NCBI GenBank assembly: GCA_027490305.1
Contig: JAIXYI010000088.1
Coordinates: 146,587-210,586 of the forward strand
DNA: 64,000 nucleotides
Direction of reading: 5' to 3'
From: Flavobacteriaceae bacterium
GTDB taxonomy: Bacteria > Bacteroidota > Bacteroidia > Flavobacteriales > Flavobacteriaceae
Shown: one piece after another, positions 8,595 through 18,706 of the stretch
Position numbering within the stretch: position 1 is the stretch's first letter
Layout: each line of letters starts with the position of its first letter
The notes under the pieces: generated by a model
Databases searched by the model: none
What the model was told of the DNA's origin: nothing
Seen by the model: only the letters and a program-made list of their open reading frames with translations
Translations under genes and position numbers: made by a program

Positions 8595-9359
8595 TCAAAA
8601 ATGATGCTCCCGCAACCACTCGTGCATCAGGCGGTTGAATTCGTTCGGGTGCTCCATCATCGCGGCATGCCCACACTGGTCGATCCAGTAAAGGCTGGAA
8701 TGAGGCAAGAGTTTATGGAATTCCTCTGCCACATCCGGCGGCGTCACTTTGTCGTTTTTGCCCCAGATGATACAGGTCGGCACGTGCATTTTCGGGAGGT
8801 CCTTCGCCATATTATGACGGATGGCGCTCTTCGCAATGGTCAGGGTCTTGATGAGTTTCAGACGGTCGTTTGCTACGGCATAGACCTCTTCGACAATCTC
8901 GGGTGTGGCGATTTTCGGGTCGTAAAACACTTCCTCTGCCTTCTTCTGGATGTAATCGCGGTCACCCCGACGCGGATAGCTGTCGCCCATCGAGTTTTCG
9001 TAAAGACCGGAACTTCCGGTAATTACCAGCGCCAACATCTTCTCAGGATACATCTTTGTATGGTACAGCGCGATGTGTCCGCCGAGTGAATTTCCCAGCA
9101 GGATCACCCGCTCGAACCCTTTGAACGTAATGAAATCCTTCACAAACTTCGCAAAGGCTTTCACGTTGGTTTTCAAGATGCTTTGTGTGTAGATTGGCAA
9201 CTCCGGAATGATCACTTTGTATCCCTGTTTCGGGAAATAGTCGGCTACTCCGTCAAAATTACTCAGCCCGCCCATGAGTCCGTGAAGCACAATGATTGGC
9301 GTTCCTTCACCGGCTTCATAGTAAGTGTATCTGCCTTCTTTTTTCAATTGGTAGGTCAT
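8595..9359 (-). CDS. Alpha/beta-hydrolase fold protein
   Basis: A 254-residue soluble hydrolase. The nucleophile elbow is GNSLGG with Ser91; the likely acid is Asp203 in WGKNDKVTP, and the histidine is His231 in DQCGHAAMMEHP. The oxyanion-hole motif LHGLMGG is at 25-31. This is a complete triad for a serine esterase or lipase-like enzyme of the MhpC/BioH type; the substrate is not known. No signal peptide is present. It is divergent from mraZ and precedes engB on the minus strand. Confidence 0.9.
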   Translation of the reverse strand: MTYQLKKEGRYTYYEAGEGTPIIVLHGLMGGLSNFDGVADYFPKQGYKVIIPELPIYTQSILKTNVKAFAKFVKDFITFKGFERVILLGNSLGGHIALYHTKMYPEKMLALVITGSSGLYENSMGDSYPRRGDRDYIQKKAEEVFYDPKIATPEIVEEVYAVANDRLKLIKTLTIAKSAIRHNMAKDLPKMHVPTCIIWGKNDKVTPPDVAEEFHKLLPHSSLYWIDQCGHAAMMEHPNEFNRLMHEWLREHHF

Positions 9360-9527
9360 GCGTACGGGCCTTTCTTAAAATCCCCACAAATATAGGAGTT
9401 TCAACCAAAAGGGGGCGGCTTTTTTTCCGCTTCCCACTACGGGTGGCTGCGGTCGGGCCGCGTGGTTGGTGGCTGCTGGTGGGCCGGGTGGGGGATAAAG
9501 GGAAAACTTATTAACAAAAGTGGGGCA

Positions 9528-9561
9528 TTGTGGAGATTTATGGAGGAAATCGTTATTTTTG
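9528..9561 (+). promoter_or_regulatory. Promoter of the mraZ / dcw cluster
   Basis: TTG at 9528-9530 (-33 element) and TATTTTTG at 9554-9561 (matches TAnnTTTG) are 23 bases apart, within the range reported for Flavobacterium promoters. The box lies 25 bases before the mraZ start. It is the best candidate for driving the whole division and cell-wall cluster. Confidence 0.6.
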
Positions 9562-9585
9562 CTTAACCACGGGTAAAATCTTAAT

Positions 9586-10062
9586 GTGTTGATTACCATT
9601 ATCGGAACATACGAATGCAAGGCAGATGACAAGGGACGGCTGATTGTGCCGGCGCCCTTGAAGAAGCAACTTGCGCCTGTATTGGCGGAAGGCTTCGTGC
9701 TGAAACGTTCGGTTTTCGACCCGTGCCTTGAGTTGTGGCCGATGTCGGAGTGGAACCTGATGATGGCCAAAATCAACAAACTCAACCGGTTCAACAAAAA
9801 GAACAACGATTTCATCCGCCGGTTTATGGCGGGCGTGAAAATGATTGAAATCGACGATTTAGGACGGATACTGATCGCGAAGGACCTGAAAGACTTCAGT
9901 TCGATCCAGAAGGAAGTGGTGTTCTCGTCAAAAGTCAACATCGTTGAGATCTGGGATAAACAGAAATACGAAAGTGCCGTGTCAGGCGATGACGTCGACT
10001 TTGCGGCGCTGGCAGAAGATGTAATGGGAGGTGCAAATGATGACGGTGATGGACTATCATAA
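9586..10062 (+). CDS. mraZ: Transcriptional regulator MraZ
   Basis: MraZ is a DNA-binding protein that opens the dcw cluster and represses it in species where this was tested. The 158-residue protein has two SpoVT/AbrB-like repeats: IIGTYECKADDKGRLIVPAPLKKQL near the N-terminus, and MIEIDDLGRILIAKDLKDF at about residue 84. The start is a GTG at 9586 (or the TTG behind it); no in-frame ATG fits. The C-terminal tail is acidic. Its end overlaps rsmH by 26 bases. Confidence 0.93.
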   Translation: MLITIIGTYECKADDKGRLIVPAPLKKQLAPVLAEGFVLKRSVFDPCLELWPMSEWNLMMAKINKLNRFNKKNNDFIRRFMAGVKMIEIDDLGRILIAKDLKDFSSIQKEVVFSSKVNIVEIWDKQKYESAVSGDDVDFAALAEDVMGGANDDGDGLS

Positions 10063-10951
10063 TCCGGTATTGTTGTCGGCTACGGTCGACGGACTCGACA
10101 TTCGTCCTGACGGGGCGTATGTCGACGTGACTTTTGGCGGCGGCGGACACTCGCGCGAGATCCTACGCCGGCTAGGCCCTAACGGACGCCTTTTCGCGTT
10201 TGATCAGGATGTAGATGCCATAGAGAACGCACTTGACGACGATCGCTTCGTGCTCATCAACGAGAACTTCCGGTTTATCCGGCGGTTTCTTCGCCTTCAC
10301 GGTGTGCGCCAGGTCGATGGTGTTTTGGCGGATCTCGGTGTGTCATCCCACCAATTCGACGTGCCCGAGCGCGGCTTTTCAACACGGTTCAATGCGCCGC
10401 TCGACATGCGAATGAACCAGAACGACGACCTAAACGCGTTTCGCGTCATCAACGAATACGATGAATTACAACTGCGGCGCGTGTTTCTCGACTATGGCGA
10501 ACTCAAGAACGCGCCTGTCATCGCCCGCACCCTGGTTGACGCCCGCATGAAGCAACCCATCCGCAGCACCGAAGAATTCAAACAGGTGCTGTCGCGTTTT
10601 TTGCCGGCCCACAAAAGCAATAAAATTCTGGCCCAGATGTACCAGGCCATCCGGATAGAAGTGAACCAGGAATTGGAGGTGCTGAAGGAATTCCTGCTCC
10701 AAATGAACGACCTGCTGAAAACAGGTGGCCGCCTGAGTATCATCTCCTATCACTCCCTCGAAGACCGGTTAGTGAAACGTTTCATTCGTAACGGAATGTT
10801 CGAGGGCGAACCGGAACGCGATTTCTTCGGGAATTACGAAACACCGTTCGTTCCCGTCGGAAAGCTGATTGTTCCAGATGAAGCCGAAATTGCCGTGAAT
10901 AACCGCGCGCGCAGTGCCAAACTGCGTATCGCTGAACGTACCGGAAAATGA
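10037..10951 (+). CDS. rsmH: 16S rRNA (cytosine1402-N4)-methyltransferase RsmH (MraW)
   Basis: RsmH methylates N4 of C1402 in the decoding centre of 16S rRNA with S-adenosylmethionine. The 304-residue protein has the family start YHNPVLL, the SAM motif VDVTFGGGGHSREIL, VDGVLADLGVSSHQFD, FDQD, and ISYHSLEDRLVKRF near the C-terminus. I chose the ATG at 10037 because GGGAGG at 10026-10031 is well placed in front of it. ATGs at 10040 and 10049 and a GTG at 10031 are alternatives. The stop overlaps the ftsL start by 4 bases (ATGA). Confidence 0.96.
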   Translation: MMTVMDYHNPVLLSATVDGLDIRPDGAYVDVTFGGGGHSREILRRLGPNGRLFAFDQDVDAIENALDDDRFVLINENFRFIRRFLRLHGVRQVDGVLADLGVSSHQFDVPERGFSTRFNAPLDMRMNQNDDLNAFRVINEYDELQLRRVFLDYGELKNAPVIARTLVDARMKQPIRSTEEFKQVLSRFLPAHKSNKILAQMYQAIRIEVNQELEVLKEFLLQMNDLLKTGGRLSIISYHSLEDRLVKRFIRNGMFEGEPERDFFGNYETPFVPVGKLIVPDEAEIAVNNRARSAKLRIAERTGK

Positions 10952-11292
10952 AAAACGCGGTTTACAACATACTCAAAGCCCGTTTCCTTGTCAATGAGGA
11001 TGCTTTCCGTAACTGGAGGTTCATCCTTTTTCTGGTACTGCTGGCCATCGTGATGATCGGCAACAACAACAGCTATGATGAAAAGACGTACCGCATTGCG
11101 GTGCTGACCAATGAAGTGAAGGAACTGCGCTCGGAGTTCGTCGACCGCCGTTCCCAACTGATGAAACTGAAAATGGAATCGACCATCGCCGAGAAGATGG
11201 AGCAACGCCACATCTTTCCGTCTGCCGTACCGCCCGTCAAAATCCGGGTGAAGCAGCCGAAGAAAGAGGGCTTTTTCGATAAACTATGGTAG
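10948..11292 (+). CDS. ftsL: FtsL-like cell division protein
   Basis: A 114-residue bitopic membrane protein with a cytoplasmic N-terminus, a membrane span at about residues 25-43 (FILFLVLLAIVMIG) and a periplasmic heptad-rich stretch (VLTNEVKELRSEFVDRRSQL). That is the layout of FtsL, which links FtsQ to FtsW-FtsI in the divisome. Sequence similarity to proteobacterial FtsL is low; position between rsmH and ftsI decides the call. It overlaps both neighbours (4 and 7 bases). Confidence 0.85.
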   Translation: MKNAVYNILKARFLVNEDAFRNWRFILFLVLLAIVMIGNNNSYDEKTYRIAVLTNEVKELRSEFVDRRSQLMKLKMESTIAEKMEQRHIFPSAVPPVKIRVKQPKKEGFFDKLW

Positions 11293-13289
11293 ACAACGAT
11301 AAAAAGATCGCCCACAGGATGTACCTGTTTGCTGTCGTGATTTTCATCATGGCCGTTGCCGTCGTGGTGAAAATGACGAACATCCAACTGGTGGAAGGCG
11401 ACTATTATCGGAAACTGGCCAAAGAGCGCACGGTGAAACGTTTTGTCATCCCAGCCAATAAAGGCAATATCTACTCGGTGGATGGCAGTTTGCTGGCAAC
11501 GTCTATCCCCAATTACGACATCCGCTTTGATGCAGTAGCGCCCAAGCAGGAGGATTTCGACAAGAACCTAGGCACGCTGGCAGAGTCGCTTTCGGAGATG
11601 TTCGGGAAGTCGGCCGCGCACTATGAAAACGTGTTGACCCGGGCCCGCGACCATAAAAACCGCTACTTCCTGATTGCGAAAGGACTCAGCTATACCGAAT
11701 ATATGAGGGTGAAGGGTTTTCCGCTCTTCAACAAAGGACCGTATAAAGGTGGGTTCATCATGGACCAGAAAACCGTCCGGGAGTATCCAATCGGGCAAGT
11801 TGCGCTGCGGACCATCGGCTACGATCGAATCGGCGGCGATGGCAAGCGCATCAGCAAAGGGATCGAGGCCGCCTTTGCCAACTACCTGAACGGTACCGAT
11901 GGTAAAGTCCTCAAACAAAAAATTGCCAAAGGACAATGGAAGCCGATCCGCGATGAGAATGAGGTCGAGCCTCACGACGGATACGATGTCATCTCCACTA
12001 TTGACGTATACATACAAGATATCGCCCACCATGCCCTGTTGAAGCAATTGCAAGAATATCAAGCCGATCACGGATGCGTGGTGGTGATGGAAACCAAAAC
12101 AGGTGAAATACGGGCGATCTCCAACCTCGGTCGCGCCAAAGACAGCACCTACTACGAAACGGTGAACTATGCCGTAGCCGAGTCGCATGAGCCGGGCTCT
12201 ACCTTCAAGTTGCTTGACATGCTGGCGTTGTTAGACGATCAGCGCGCCGATACCTCCGATGTCTACAGCCGTCACGGAGGCGAAATGCTCTACAGCGGCG
12301 GCCACCGTGTGAAAGACTCACACTATAGCGGCGCCGAACCGAGCGTGTCACTGGCGCGTGGTTTCGAGATTTCGTCGAACACGGTTCTGGTGCAGGCGGT
12401 TTATAACCACTACCGGAAAGATCCGGAGACGTTCGTGAACCGGATCAACCGATACGGACTCGACAAACCCCTTGGACTTCCGTTTGAAGGGGAAGGTAAA
12501 CCCATTATCCCACAACCCGGAGAGGCCCGTTGGTCGGCTATTTCACTTCCGTGGATGGCGTTCGGCTATGGTGTGTCGGTGACCCCGTTGCAAACTTTGT
12601 CGATTTACAACGCCGTTGCCAATAACGGCGAGATGGTCAAGCCGTTGTTCGTCAGGGAAATCAAAGAATGGAACAAAACGATCAAGAAGTTCGATAAACA
12701 GGTGATTTGTCCGAAGATCGCGTCGGATGCCACGCTGAAAAAAATACGTGCGGTACTGGAAAATGTCGTGAAGAAGGGAACCGGGAAAGCGTTGTATTCG
12801 CCCAATTTCTCAATGGCAGGAAAAACCGGCACGGCGCAGGTCGACTACTACAAAGGCGAAGGAAAATTGTATTACGCCTCTTCGTTTGTGGGGTACTTCC
12901 CGGCCGACAATCCGAAGTATTCGTGCATTGTGGTCGTACACAAACCGTCGACGGCAAAAGGCTATTACGGTGCGGATGTGGCGGGTCCGGTGTTCAAACG
13001 GATCGCACAAAAGATCTTTACCGATTCCCCTTCGATGAATGAGGTGCGCAACCTGAAGCAACGAAATCCGCGTCAGGACAAAAATTTCGAACGCTATGAT
13101 GCCCAGGTCGTATCGGGACGCAAAACCATCCCCAACCTCAAAGGTATGGCAGGTATGGATGCTGTGGCCCTTCTTGAAAACCTCGGGATGAAAGTGCGAA
13201 TCGTCGGGGTCGGGAAGGTGCGCAAACAATCCCTGAACCCGGGCGAGAGCATACAGAAAAACACCACTATAACACTTGAATTATCGTGA
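11286..13289 (+). CDS. ftsI: Division transpeptidase FtsI (PBP3) with C-terminal PASTA domain
   Basis: This septal class B penicillin-binding protein cross-links peptidoglycan together with FtsW. The 667-residue protein has an N-terminal membrane anchor (about 12-32), a dimerisation/pedestal region (NKGNIYSVDGSLLATS) and the transpeptidase domain with STFK (active Ser305), SSN and KTG at 513-515. The final 60 or so residues form one PASTA domain (TIPNLKGMAGMDAVALLENLGMKV). Single PASTA domains on FtsI are a Bacteroidota habit, as far as I recall. It overlaps ftsL, and its TGA overlaps the GTG of murE. Confidence 0.95.
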   Translation: MVDNDKKIAHRMYLFAVVIFIMAVAVVVKMTNIQLVEGDYYRKLAKERTVKRFVIPANKGNIYSVDGSLLATSIPNYDIRFDAVAPKQEDFDKNLGTLAESLSEMFGKSAAHYENVLTRARDHKNRYFLIAKGLSYTEYMRVKGFPLFNKGPYKGGFIMDQKTVREYPIGQVALRTIGYDRIGGDGKRISKGIEAAFANYLNGTDGKVLKQKIAKGQWKPIRDENEVEPHDGYDVISTIDVYIQDIAHHALLKQLQEYQADHGCVVVMETKTGEIRAISNLGRAKDSTYYETVNYAVAESHEPGSTFKLLDMLALLDDQRADTSDVYSRHGGEMLYSGGHRVKDSHYSGAEPSVSLARGFEISSNTVLVQAVYNHYRKDPETFVNRINRYGLDKPLGLPFEGEGKPIIPQPGEARWSAISLPWMAFGYGVSVTPLQTLSIYNAVANNGEMVKPLFVREIKEWNKTIKKFDKQVICPKIASDATLKKIRAVLENVVKKGTGKALYSPNFSMAGKTGTAQVDYYKGEGKLYYASSFVGYFPADNPKYSCIVVVHKPSTAKGYYGADVAGPVFKRIAQKIFTDSPSMNEVRNLKQRNPRQDKNFERYDAQVVSGRKTIPNLKGMAGMDAVALLENLGMKVRIVGVGKVRKQSLNPGESIQKNTTITLELS

Positions 13290-14749
13290 GTATTCTCCGT
13301 GACATACTATATAAAGTCAGTATCGACGCCGTAAAAGGTGCGACGGATATCCGCATCCGGCAAATTGACTTCGATTCCCGTAAGATCGGGGAAGGCGATG
13401 TGTTCGTAGCGATTCGCGGCACCCTATCAGATGGGCATGCCTATATCGACACGGCGATCTCGCAGGGCGCGATTGCAGTGGTGTGTGAAACCCTTCCCGA
13501 AACCATCGTGGCCGGCGTGACCTATGTTCGCACGCCCGATGCCCATTCGGCCCTTGCGTTCATGGCCGCGAATTATTACGGCAATCCGTCTCACGAACTG
13601 AAGCTCACCGGAATCACCGGTACCAACGGAAAAACCACCGTGGCGTCGCTTTCGTACCAGTTGTTCCGCAAAGCAGGCTTCAAAACCGGCCTGATTTCAA
13701 CGGTGCGGATCATGGTGGACGATGTCGAGTATAAAGCGACCCATACCACACCTGATTCGCTTACTATCAACCGCTTCCTGCGGGAAATGGTAGACGCGGG
13801 TATCGATTATTGCTTTATGGAAGTCAGCTCGCACGGCATCCATCAAAAACGGACGGAGGGACTCCAGTTTGCCGGCGGCGTGTTTACCAATTTATCCCAC
13901 GACCACCTCGACTACCACGCGACGTTCGCCGAATATCGCGATGTAAAGAAGGCGTTTTTCGATCACCTGTCGCCGTCGTCTTTTGCCCTAACCAATCTCG
14001 ACGACCGCAACGGTCTTGTCATGCTGCAGAATACGTATGCCCGCAAACGGACGTATGCACTGAAATCGTTCGCTGACTACAAAGCACAGATTCTGGAGAA
14101 TCAGTTGTCGGGACTCTTGCTCAAGATCAACGACCAGGAAGTGTGGGTACGCCTCATCGGCACCTTCAATGCCTATAACTTGTTGGCGATTTACGGCACG
14201 GCGGTGGAGTTGGGATTGGAACCGCTGGAAGCCCTGCGCCTCCTGTCGGAGTTGGAAAGTGTATCGGGCCGCTTCCAGTTTGTCGTATCCGATACGAAGA
14301 TTACGGCCATCGTCGATTACGCCCATACACCCGATGCGCTGGAGAATGTATTGAAGACGATCAACGACATCCGCACCCGTAACGAACAGTTGATTACGGT
14401 GGTGGGATGCGGGGGCGACCGCGATAAGACCAAGCGTCCGGTGATGGCGGATATCGGTGCATCTATGAGCGACAAGTTGATCCTGACGTCGGATAATCCG
14501 CGAAGCGAGAATCCGGATGACATCATCGCCGACATGGAGAAGGGGGTTCAGCCACAACATTACAAACGTACGATTGCCATTACCGACCGTCGCCAGGCCA
14601 TTAAGACCGCCTGTCAGTTGGCCAACCCGGGCGATATCATCCTCGTGGCAGGGAAAGGACATGAAAACTATCAGGAAATCAAAGGAGTACGCTATGATTT
14701 CGACGATATGCAGACCGTAAAGGAACTATTGATACAACTAAACAAATAA
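13286..14749 (+). CDS. murE: UDP-MurNAc-tripeptide synthetase MurE
   Basis: MurE adds the third stem-peptide amino acid to UDP-MurNAc-Ala-Glu in the cytoplasm. The 487-residue ligase has GTNGKTT at 112-118 for ATP, the central-domain TTPDS and HDHLDYH segments, and DNPR at 403-406. DNPR is the signature for meso-diaminopimelate, so A1-gamma peptidoglycan is expected. The start is GTG at 13286, overlapping the ftsI stop by 4 bases, which suggests coupling. Confidence 0.96.
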   Translation: MSILRDILYKVSIDAVKGATDIRIRQIDFDSRKIGEGDVFVAIRGTLSDGHAYIDTAISQGAIAVVCETLPETIVAGVTYVRTPDAHSALAFMAANYYGNPSHELKLTGITGTNGKTTVASLSYQLFRKAGFKTGLISTVRIMVDDVEYKATHTTPDSLTINRFLREMVDAGIDYCFMEVSSHGIHQKRTEGLQFAGGVFTNLSHDHLDYHATFAEYRDVKKAFFDHLSPSSFALTNLDDRNGLVMLQNTYARKRTYALKSFADYKAQILENQLSGLLLKINDQEVWVRLIGTFNAYNLLAIYGTAVELGLEPLEALRLLSELESVSGRFQFVVSDTKITAIVDYAHTPDALENVLKTINDIRTRNEQLITVVGCGGDRDKTKRPVMADIGASMSDKLILTSDNPRSENPDDIIADMEKGVQPQHYKRTIAITDRRQAIKTACQLANPGDIILVAGKGHENYQEIKGVRYDFDDMQTVKELLIQLNK

Positions 14750-14755
14750 CCGGCT

Positions 14756-15985
14756 ATGCTCTATTACCTTTTCGATTATCTACATAGGGAATTCGGACTC
14801 ACAGGAGCCGGTGTATTCCAGTATATCACGTTCCGGTCAGCGCTGGCGATTATCGTTTCACTGGGGCTTTCGACTATTTTCGGTAAGCGGGTCATCAACT
14901 TCCTGCGTAGTCAGCAGGTAGGAGAGACCGTTCGGGAGCTCGGTCTCGAAGGACAGAAAGAGAAAGCCGGTACGCCAACGATGGGCGGTTTGATCATCAT
15001 TGGTGCGACGCTGATTCCGGTGCTGCTTTTTGCGAAACTCAACAATATTTACGTCATCCTGCTCATTGTCACCACCCTTTGGATGGGTACGATCGGGTTT
15101 ATCGACGACTACATCAAAATCTTTAAGAAAGACAAACAAGGCCTCAAAGGCATTTTCAAAGTAGTGGGGCAGGTCGGATTGGGCCTCATCGTAGGAACCG
15201 TACTTTACTTCCACCCCGGCGTGACGGTGCGCGATGAAACGGGCACCAACTACCGTTATGAAAACGGCACCCGGATTGAAATTCAACCGGTGGCACAATA
15301 CGAAAAGTCAACCGCAACCACGATTCCATTCGTCAAGAACAACGAATTCGATTATGCCGAACTCATCTCCTTCATGGGTGATGACTACCGCGATTGGGCG
15401 TGGCTGATCTTTATCCCGGTGGTGATTTTCATCGTAACAGCGATCTCGAACGGCGCCAACCTTACGGATGGCATCGACGGCCTCGCGGCCGGCACCTCGG
15501 CGATCTCGGTCGTGGCGTTGGGCATCTTTACGTTTGTATCCGGTAACGTCATTTTCTCGAGCTATCTCAACATCATGTACATCCCGAATTCGGGGGAAAT
15601 GACCATTTTCATCGCCGCCTTTGTCGGGGCTTTGATTGGATTCCTCTGGTACAACTCGTATCCCGCCACCGTTTTTATGGGCGACACAGGTAGTTTGACC
15701 ATCGGCGGTGTTATTGCCGTACTGGCCATCGCCGTGCGGAAAGAACTGTTGGTGCCGCTGCTTTGCGGAATCTTTATCGTTGAGAACTTTTCGGTAGTGC
15801 TGCAGGTGAGCTATTTCAAATACACCAAAAAGCGCTTTGGTGAAGGGCGTCGCATCTTCCTGATGTCGCCGTTGCACCACCATTACCAGAAGAAAGGCTA
15901 TCATGAAAGCAAGATCGTTACCCGTTTTTGGGTCGTAGGTATCCTGCTGGCCATTTTGTCAATTGTAACCCTGAAACTGCGATAG
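14756..15985 (+). CDS. mraY: Phospho-MurNAc-pentapeptide transferase MraY
   Basis: MraY makes lipid I by transferring phospho-MurNAc-pentapeptide to undecaprenyl phosphate. The 409-residue integral membrane protein shows about ten spans, the GTPTMGG loop, the catalytic aspartates in [34 protein letters not shown], and a C-terminal [11 protein letters not shown]. It is about 50 residues longer than E. coli MraY because of a periplasmic insertion at about 145-200 ([19 protein letters not shown]), common in Bacteroidota. It sits 6 bases behind murE and 1 base before murD. Confidence 0.97.
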   Translation: MLYYLFDYLHREFGLTGAGVFQYITFRSALAIIVSLGLSTIFGKRVINFLRSQQVGETVRELGLEGQKEKAGTPTMGGLIIIGATLIPVLLFAKLNNIYVILLIVTTLWMGTIGFIDDYIKIFKKDKQGLKGIFKVVGQVGLGLIVGTVLYFHPGVTVRDETGTNYRYENGTRIEIQPVAQYEKSTATTIPFVKNNEFDYAELISFMGDDYRDWAWLIFIPVVIFIVTAISNGANLTDGIDGLAAGTSAISVVALGIFTFVSGNVIFSSYLNIMYIPNSGEMTIFIAAFVGALIGFLWYNSYPATVFMGDTGSLTIGGVIAVLAIAVRKELLVPLLCGIFIVENFSVVLQVSYFKYTKKRFGEGRRIFLMSPLHHHYQKKGYHESKIVTRFWVVGILLAILSIVTLKLR

Positions 15986-15986
15986 G

Positions 15987-17321
15987 ATGAAACGACTCGT
16001 AGTATTAGGCGGAGGCGAAAGCGGTGTAGGCACGGCCATCCTTGGAAAAAAACAGGGATACAATGTGTTTGTCTCCGATTTGGGACGGATCAAAGACCAC
16101 TATCGCGAGGTCTTGAATCTCAACCAGATCGAATGGGAAGACGAGCGCCACACTGAAGAACGTCTGCTGCAGGCCGATGTGGTGATGAAAAGTCCGGGGA
16201 TTCCGGATAAGGCACCCATGGTCACCAAACTGCGGGATCGGGGCATCGCGGTCATCTCGGAAATCGAGTTCGCCGCCGGATTTACCAAGGCCGTTACCGT
16301 GGGCATCACCGGCAGTAACGGTAAAACGACGACGACGATGCTGACGTATCATTTGCTGCGCTCGGGCGGACTCAACGTCGGCCTGGCCGGAAACGTCGGC
16401 AAAAGTTTTGCCTGGCAGGTGGCGGATGAGAAGTATGATGCGTATGTGCTGGAGTTAAGCAGCTTCCAGTTAGACGGCATCATCGATTACAAGCCACACA
16501 TTGCGGTGCTGACCAACATCAGTCCGGATCACCTCGACCGATACGAATACAAATACGAAAACTACATCGCGTCGAAATTCCGGATCACGATGAACCAGGA
16601 CGAAGACGATTATTTCATCTACGACGCCGATGATCCCGCCATCAGCAAATGGCTGGAAACAAACGACATCAAAGCACAAAAAATACCTTTTTCGATTACC
16701 CGGCCACTGCAAACAGGAGCCTCTCTAAACGACCAAACCATGAAACTGCACATCAAAGAAGACGATTTCTCAATGGACACCAGCCACCTCGCACTCGAAG
16801 GCAAGCACAACCTCAAGAACGCCATGGCCGCTGCATCGGTAGCCCAACTGATGAAAATCAGGAAGCAAACCATCCGCGAAAGCCTGTCGAATTTCCAGGG
16901 GGTTGAGCACCGATTGGAGAAGGTGCTGAAAATCCAGAATGTACAGTATATCAACGATTCGAAAGCGACGAATGTCAACGCCACGTTCTTCGCCCTCGAG
17001 AGCATGACCGTACCTACCGTATGGATCGTGGGGGGTGTGGATAAAGGCAACGATTACGCCGAACTGATGCCACTCGTTCGCGAGAAAGTCAAAGCGATTG
17101 TATGCCTGGGTGTCGACAACCGCAAGATCATCGATGCGTTTGGTGACGTGGTAGACGTGATGGTAGAAGTCGACAACATGACCGATGCCGTACGGACTTC
17201 ACAGCGCCTGGCCGAAAAGGGCGACGCTGTGCTACTATCGCCGGCATGCGCCAGTTTTGACCTGTTCGAAAACTACGAAGACAGAGGAAAACAGTTTAAG
17301 CAGGCAGTGCAGAATTTGTAG
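15987..17321 (+). CDS. murD: UDP-MurNAc-L-alanine:D-glutamate ligase MurD
   Basis: MurD adds D-glutamate to UDP-MurNAc-L-Ala. The 444-residue protein has an N-terminal Rossmann part (MKRLVVLGGGESGVGTA), GSNGKTT at 109-115, NISPDHLDRY, and a C-terminal domain with INDSKATN, WIVGGVDKGNDY and LSPACASFDLF. Length and motifs are typical. The start lies 1 base after the mraY stop. Confidence 0.96.
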   Translation: MKRLVVLGGGESGVGTAILGKKQGYNVFVSDLGRIKDHYREVLNLNQIEWEDERHTEERLLQADVVMKSPGIPDKAPMVTKLRDRGIAVISEIEFAAGFTKAVTVGITGSNGKTTTTMLTYHLLRSGGLNVGLAGNVGKSFAWQVADEKYDAYVLELSSFQLDGIIDYKPHIAVLTNISPDHLDRYEYKYENYIASKFRITMNQDEDDYFIYDADDPAISKWLETNDIKAQKIPFSITRPLQTGASLNDQTMKLHIKEDDFSMDTSHLALEGKHNLKNAMAAASVAQLMKIRKQTIRESLSNFQGVEHRLEKVLKIQNVQYINDSKATNVNATFFALESMTVPTVWIVGGVDKGNDYAELMPLVREKVKAIVCLGVDNRKIIDAFGDVVDVMVEVDNMTDAVRTSQRLAEKGDAVLLSPACASFDLFENYEDRGKQFKQAVQNL

Positions 17322-17332
17322 GGAGAAGAAGG

Positions 17333-17372
17333 AGCGAGTAGCAAGTAACGAGTAGCAAGTAGCAAGAAGGGC
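17333..17372. repeat. Heptamer tandem repeat (AGCAAGT) before ftsW
   Basis: Five or so 7-base units of the AGCAAGT/AGCGAGT type fill most of the 65-base gap between murD and ftsW, the only sizeable gap inside the early dcw cluster. The same unit recurs at 51041-51078, before the T9SS protein region. Confidence 0.75.
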
Positions 17373-17386
17373 TAACCCACCAGAAC

Positions 17387-18706
17387 ATGAAGAATATCGT
17401 AGCAAGTTTGAAAGGAGACAAAGGCATCTGGTCATTCGTGGCCCTGCTGGCGCTTTTCTCGTTCATGCCGGTGTTCAGCGCCAGTAGTAACCTGGCGTTT
17501 ATCGGGCAGGGCACGGGCAATACGCTCGGGTACCTGCTGAAGCACTTCGTACACATCGTGTTTGGGTTCTTCATCCTCTACAACATCCAAAAAATCCCGT
17601 ATCACTACTTCCGCGGCATATCCCGCATTTTCCTTCCATTGGTATGGCTGTTGCTGGCGTATACGCTGTTTTTCGGTATCGAGCAGGGCAGTGCTACCCG
17701 CTGGATCCAGGTGCCGTTCCTCGGCGTTTCGTTCCAGACCTCTTCACTTGCGTCGATTGTCTTGATGATGTATGTGGCGCGCTACCTGTCGAAGACGGGC
17801 GAACCCGACAATTTCAAGTTGTCGCTCTTCAACCTCTGGACGCCGGTGGCCATCACCCTCATGCTCATCCTGCCAAATAACTTCTCAACAGCGGCCCTGA
17901 TTTTCGCGATGGTATTGATGCTGACGTTTATCGGAGGCTATCCCGCGCGGTATCTGGGCATTATTGTCGCCATGGGCATCGGGGCCTTCATTCTGTTCGT
18001 GGGCGTGGCGAAGATCATGCAGAAGACCAATCCCGGACACGTGCCTGCCGTGTTCCAACGTGTAGAGACATGGGAGAACCGGATCATGAATTACTCGAAT
18101 AAAGAGAAAGACGAATCCGACGGCGATTACCAGATCGAAAAAGCCAAAACGGCGATTGCCACGGGCGGTATCTACGGCGTCGGTCCAGGGAAATCGATAC
18201 AAAAGAATTTCCTGCCGCAGTCGTCTTCCGACTTCATCTTCGCGATTATTGTGGAAGAATACGGACTGATCGGCGGACTCGGCATTCTCGCACTCTACCT
18301 CCTCCTGTTTTTCCGTTTCGTGGTGGCCGCACACAAAGCCAACTCGCTTTTCGGGAAACTGCTGGTCGTCGGCTTAGGATTCCCGATCATCTTCCAGGCA
18401 CTAATCAATATGGGCGTCGCGACGCAGTTGTTACCCGTGACCGGACAAACATTGCCACTCATCAGTTCAGGCGGTAGTTCGATATGGATGACGTGCGTGG
18501 CACTGGGAATCATCCTGAGTGTGACGAAGAAGGAAGAAGAAATCGCGGAAGAACTCGAAGACAAGGAACGCCGCGAAAAAGCGCTCCAGAAACTGATAGA
18601 CGAACAGATCGAACGGGATGCGCGCGAGGCAGCCCAATCTGATGACGACGAAGACTACTCAATAGAGGATGCATCTGATAACCCCTTACAACCGGTTATG
18701 CGATGA
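17387..18706 (+). CDS. ftsW: Septal peptidoglycan polymerase FtsW (SEDS family)
   Basis: FtsW polymerises lipid II at the septum with FtsI. The 439-residue protein has about ten membrane spans and SEDS landmarks: GSATRWI after the third span, [19 protein letters not shown], the loop [46 protein letters not shown] in which the functional aspartate lies, and [10 protein letters not shown]. The C-terminal tail (about 375-439) is highly charged and probably a coiled coil. It overlaps murG by 4 bases. Confidence 0.96.
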   Translation: MKNIVASLKGDKGIWSFVALLALFSFMPVFSASSNLAFIGQGTGNTLGYLLKHFVHIVFGFFILYNIQKIPYHYFRGISRIFLPLVWLLLAYTLFFGIEQGSATRWIQVPFLGVSFQTSSLASIVLMMYVARYLSKTGEPDNFKLSLFNLWTPVAITLMLILPNNFSTAALIFAMVLMLTFIGGYPARYLGIIVAMGIGAFILFVGVAKIMQKTNPGHVPAVFQRVETWENRIMNYSNKEKDESDGDYQIEKAKTAIATGGIYGVGPGKSIQKNFLPQSSSDFIFAIIVEEYGLIGGLGILALYLLLFFRFVVAAHKANSLFGKLLVVGLGFPIIFQALINMGVATQLLPVTGQTLPLISSGGSSIWMTCVALGIILSVTKKEEEIAEELEDKERREKALQKLIDEQIERDAREAAQSDDDEDYSIEDASDNPLQPVMR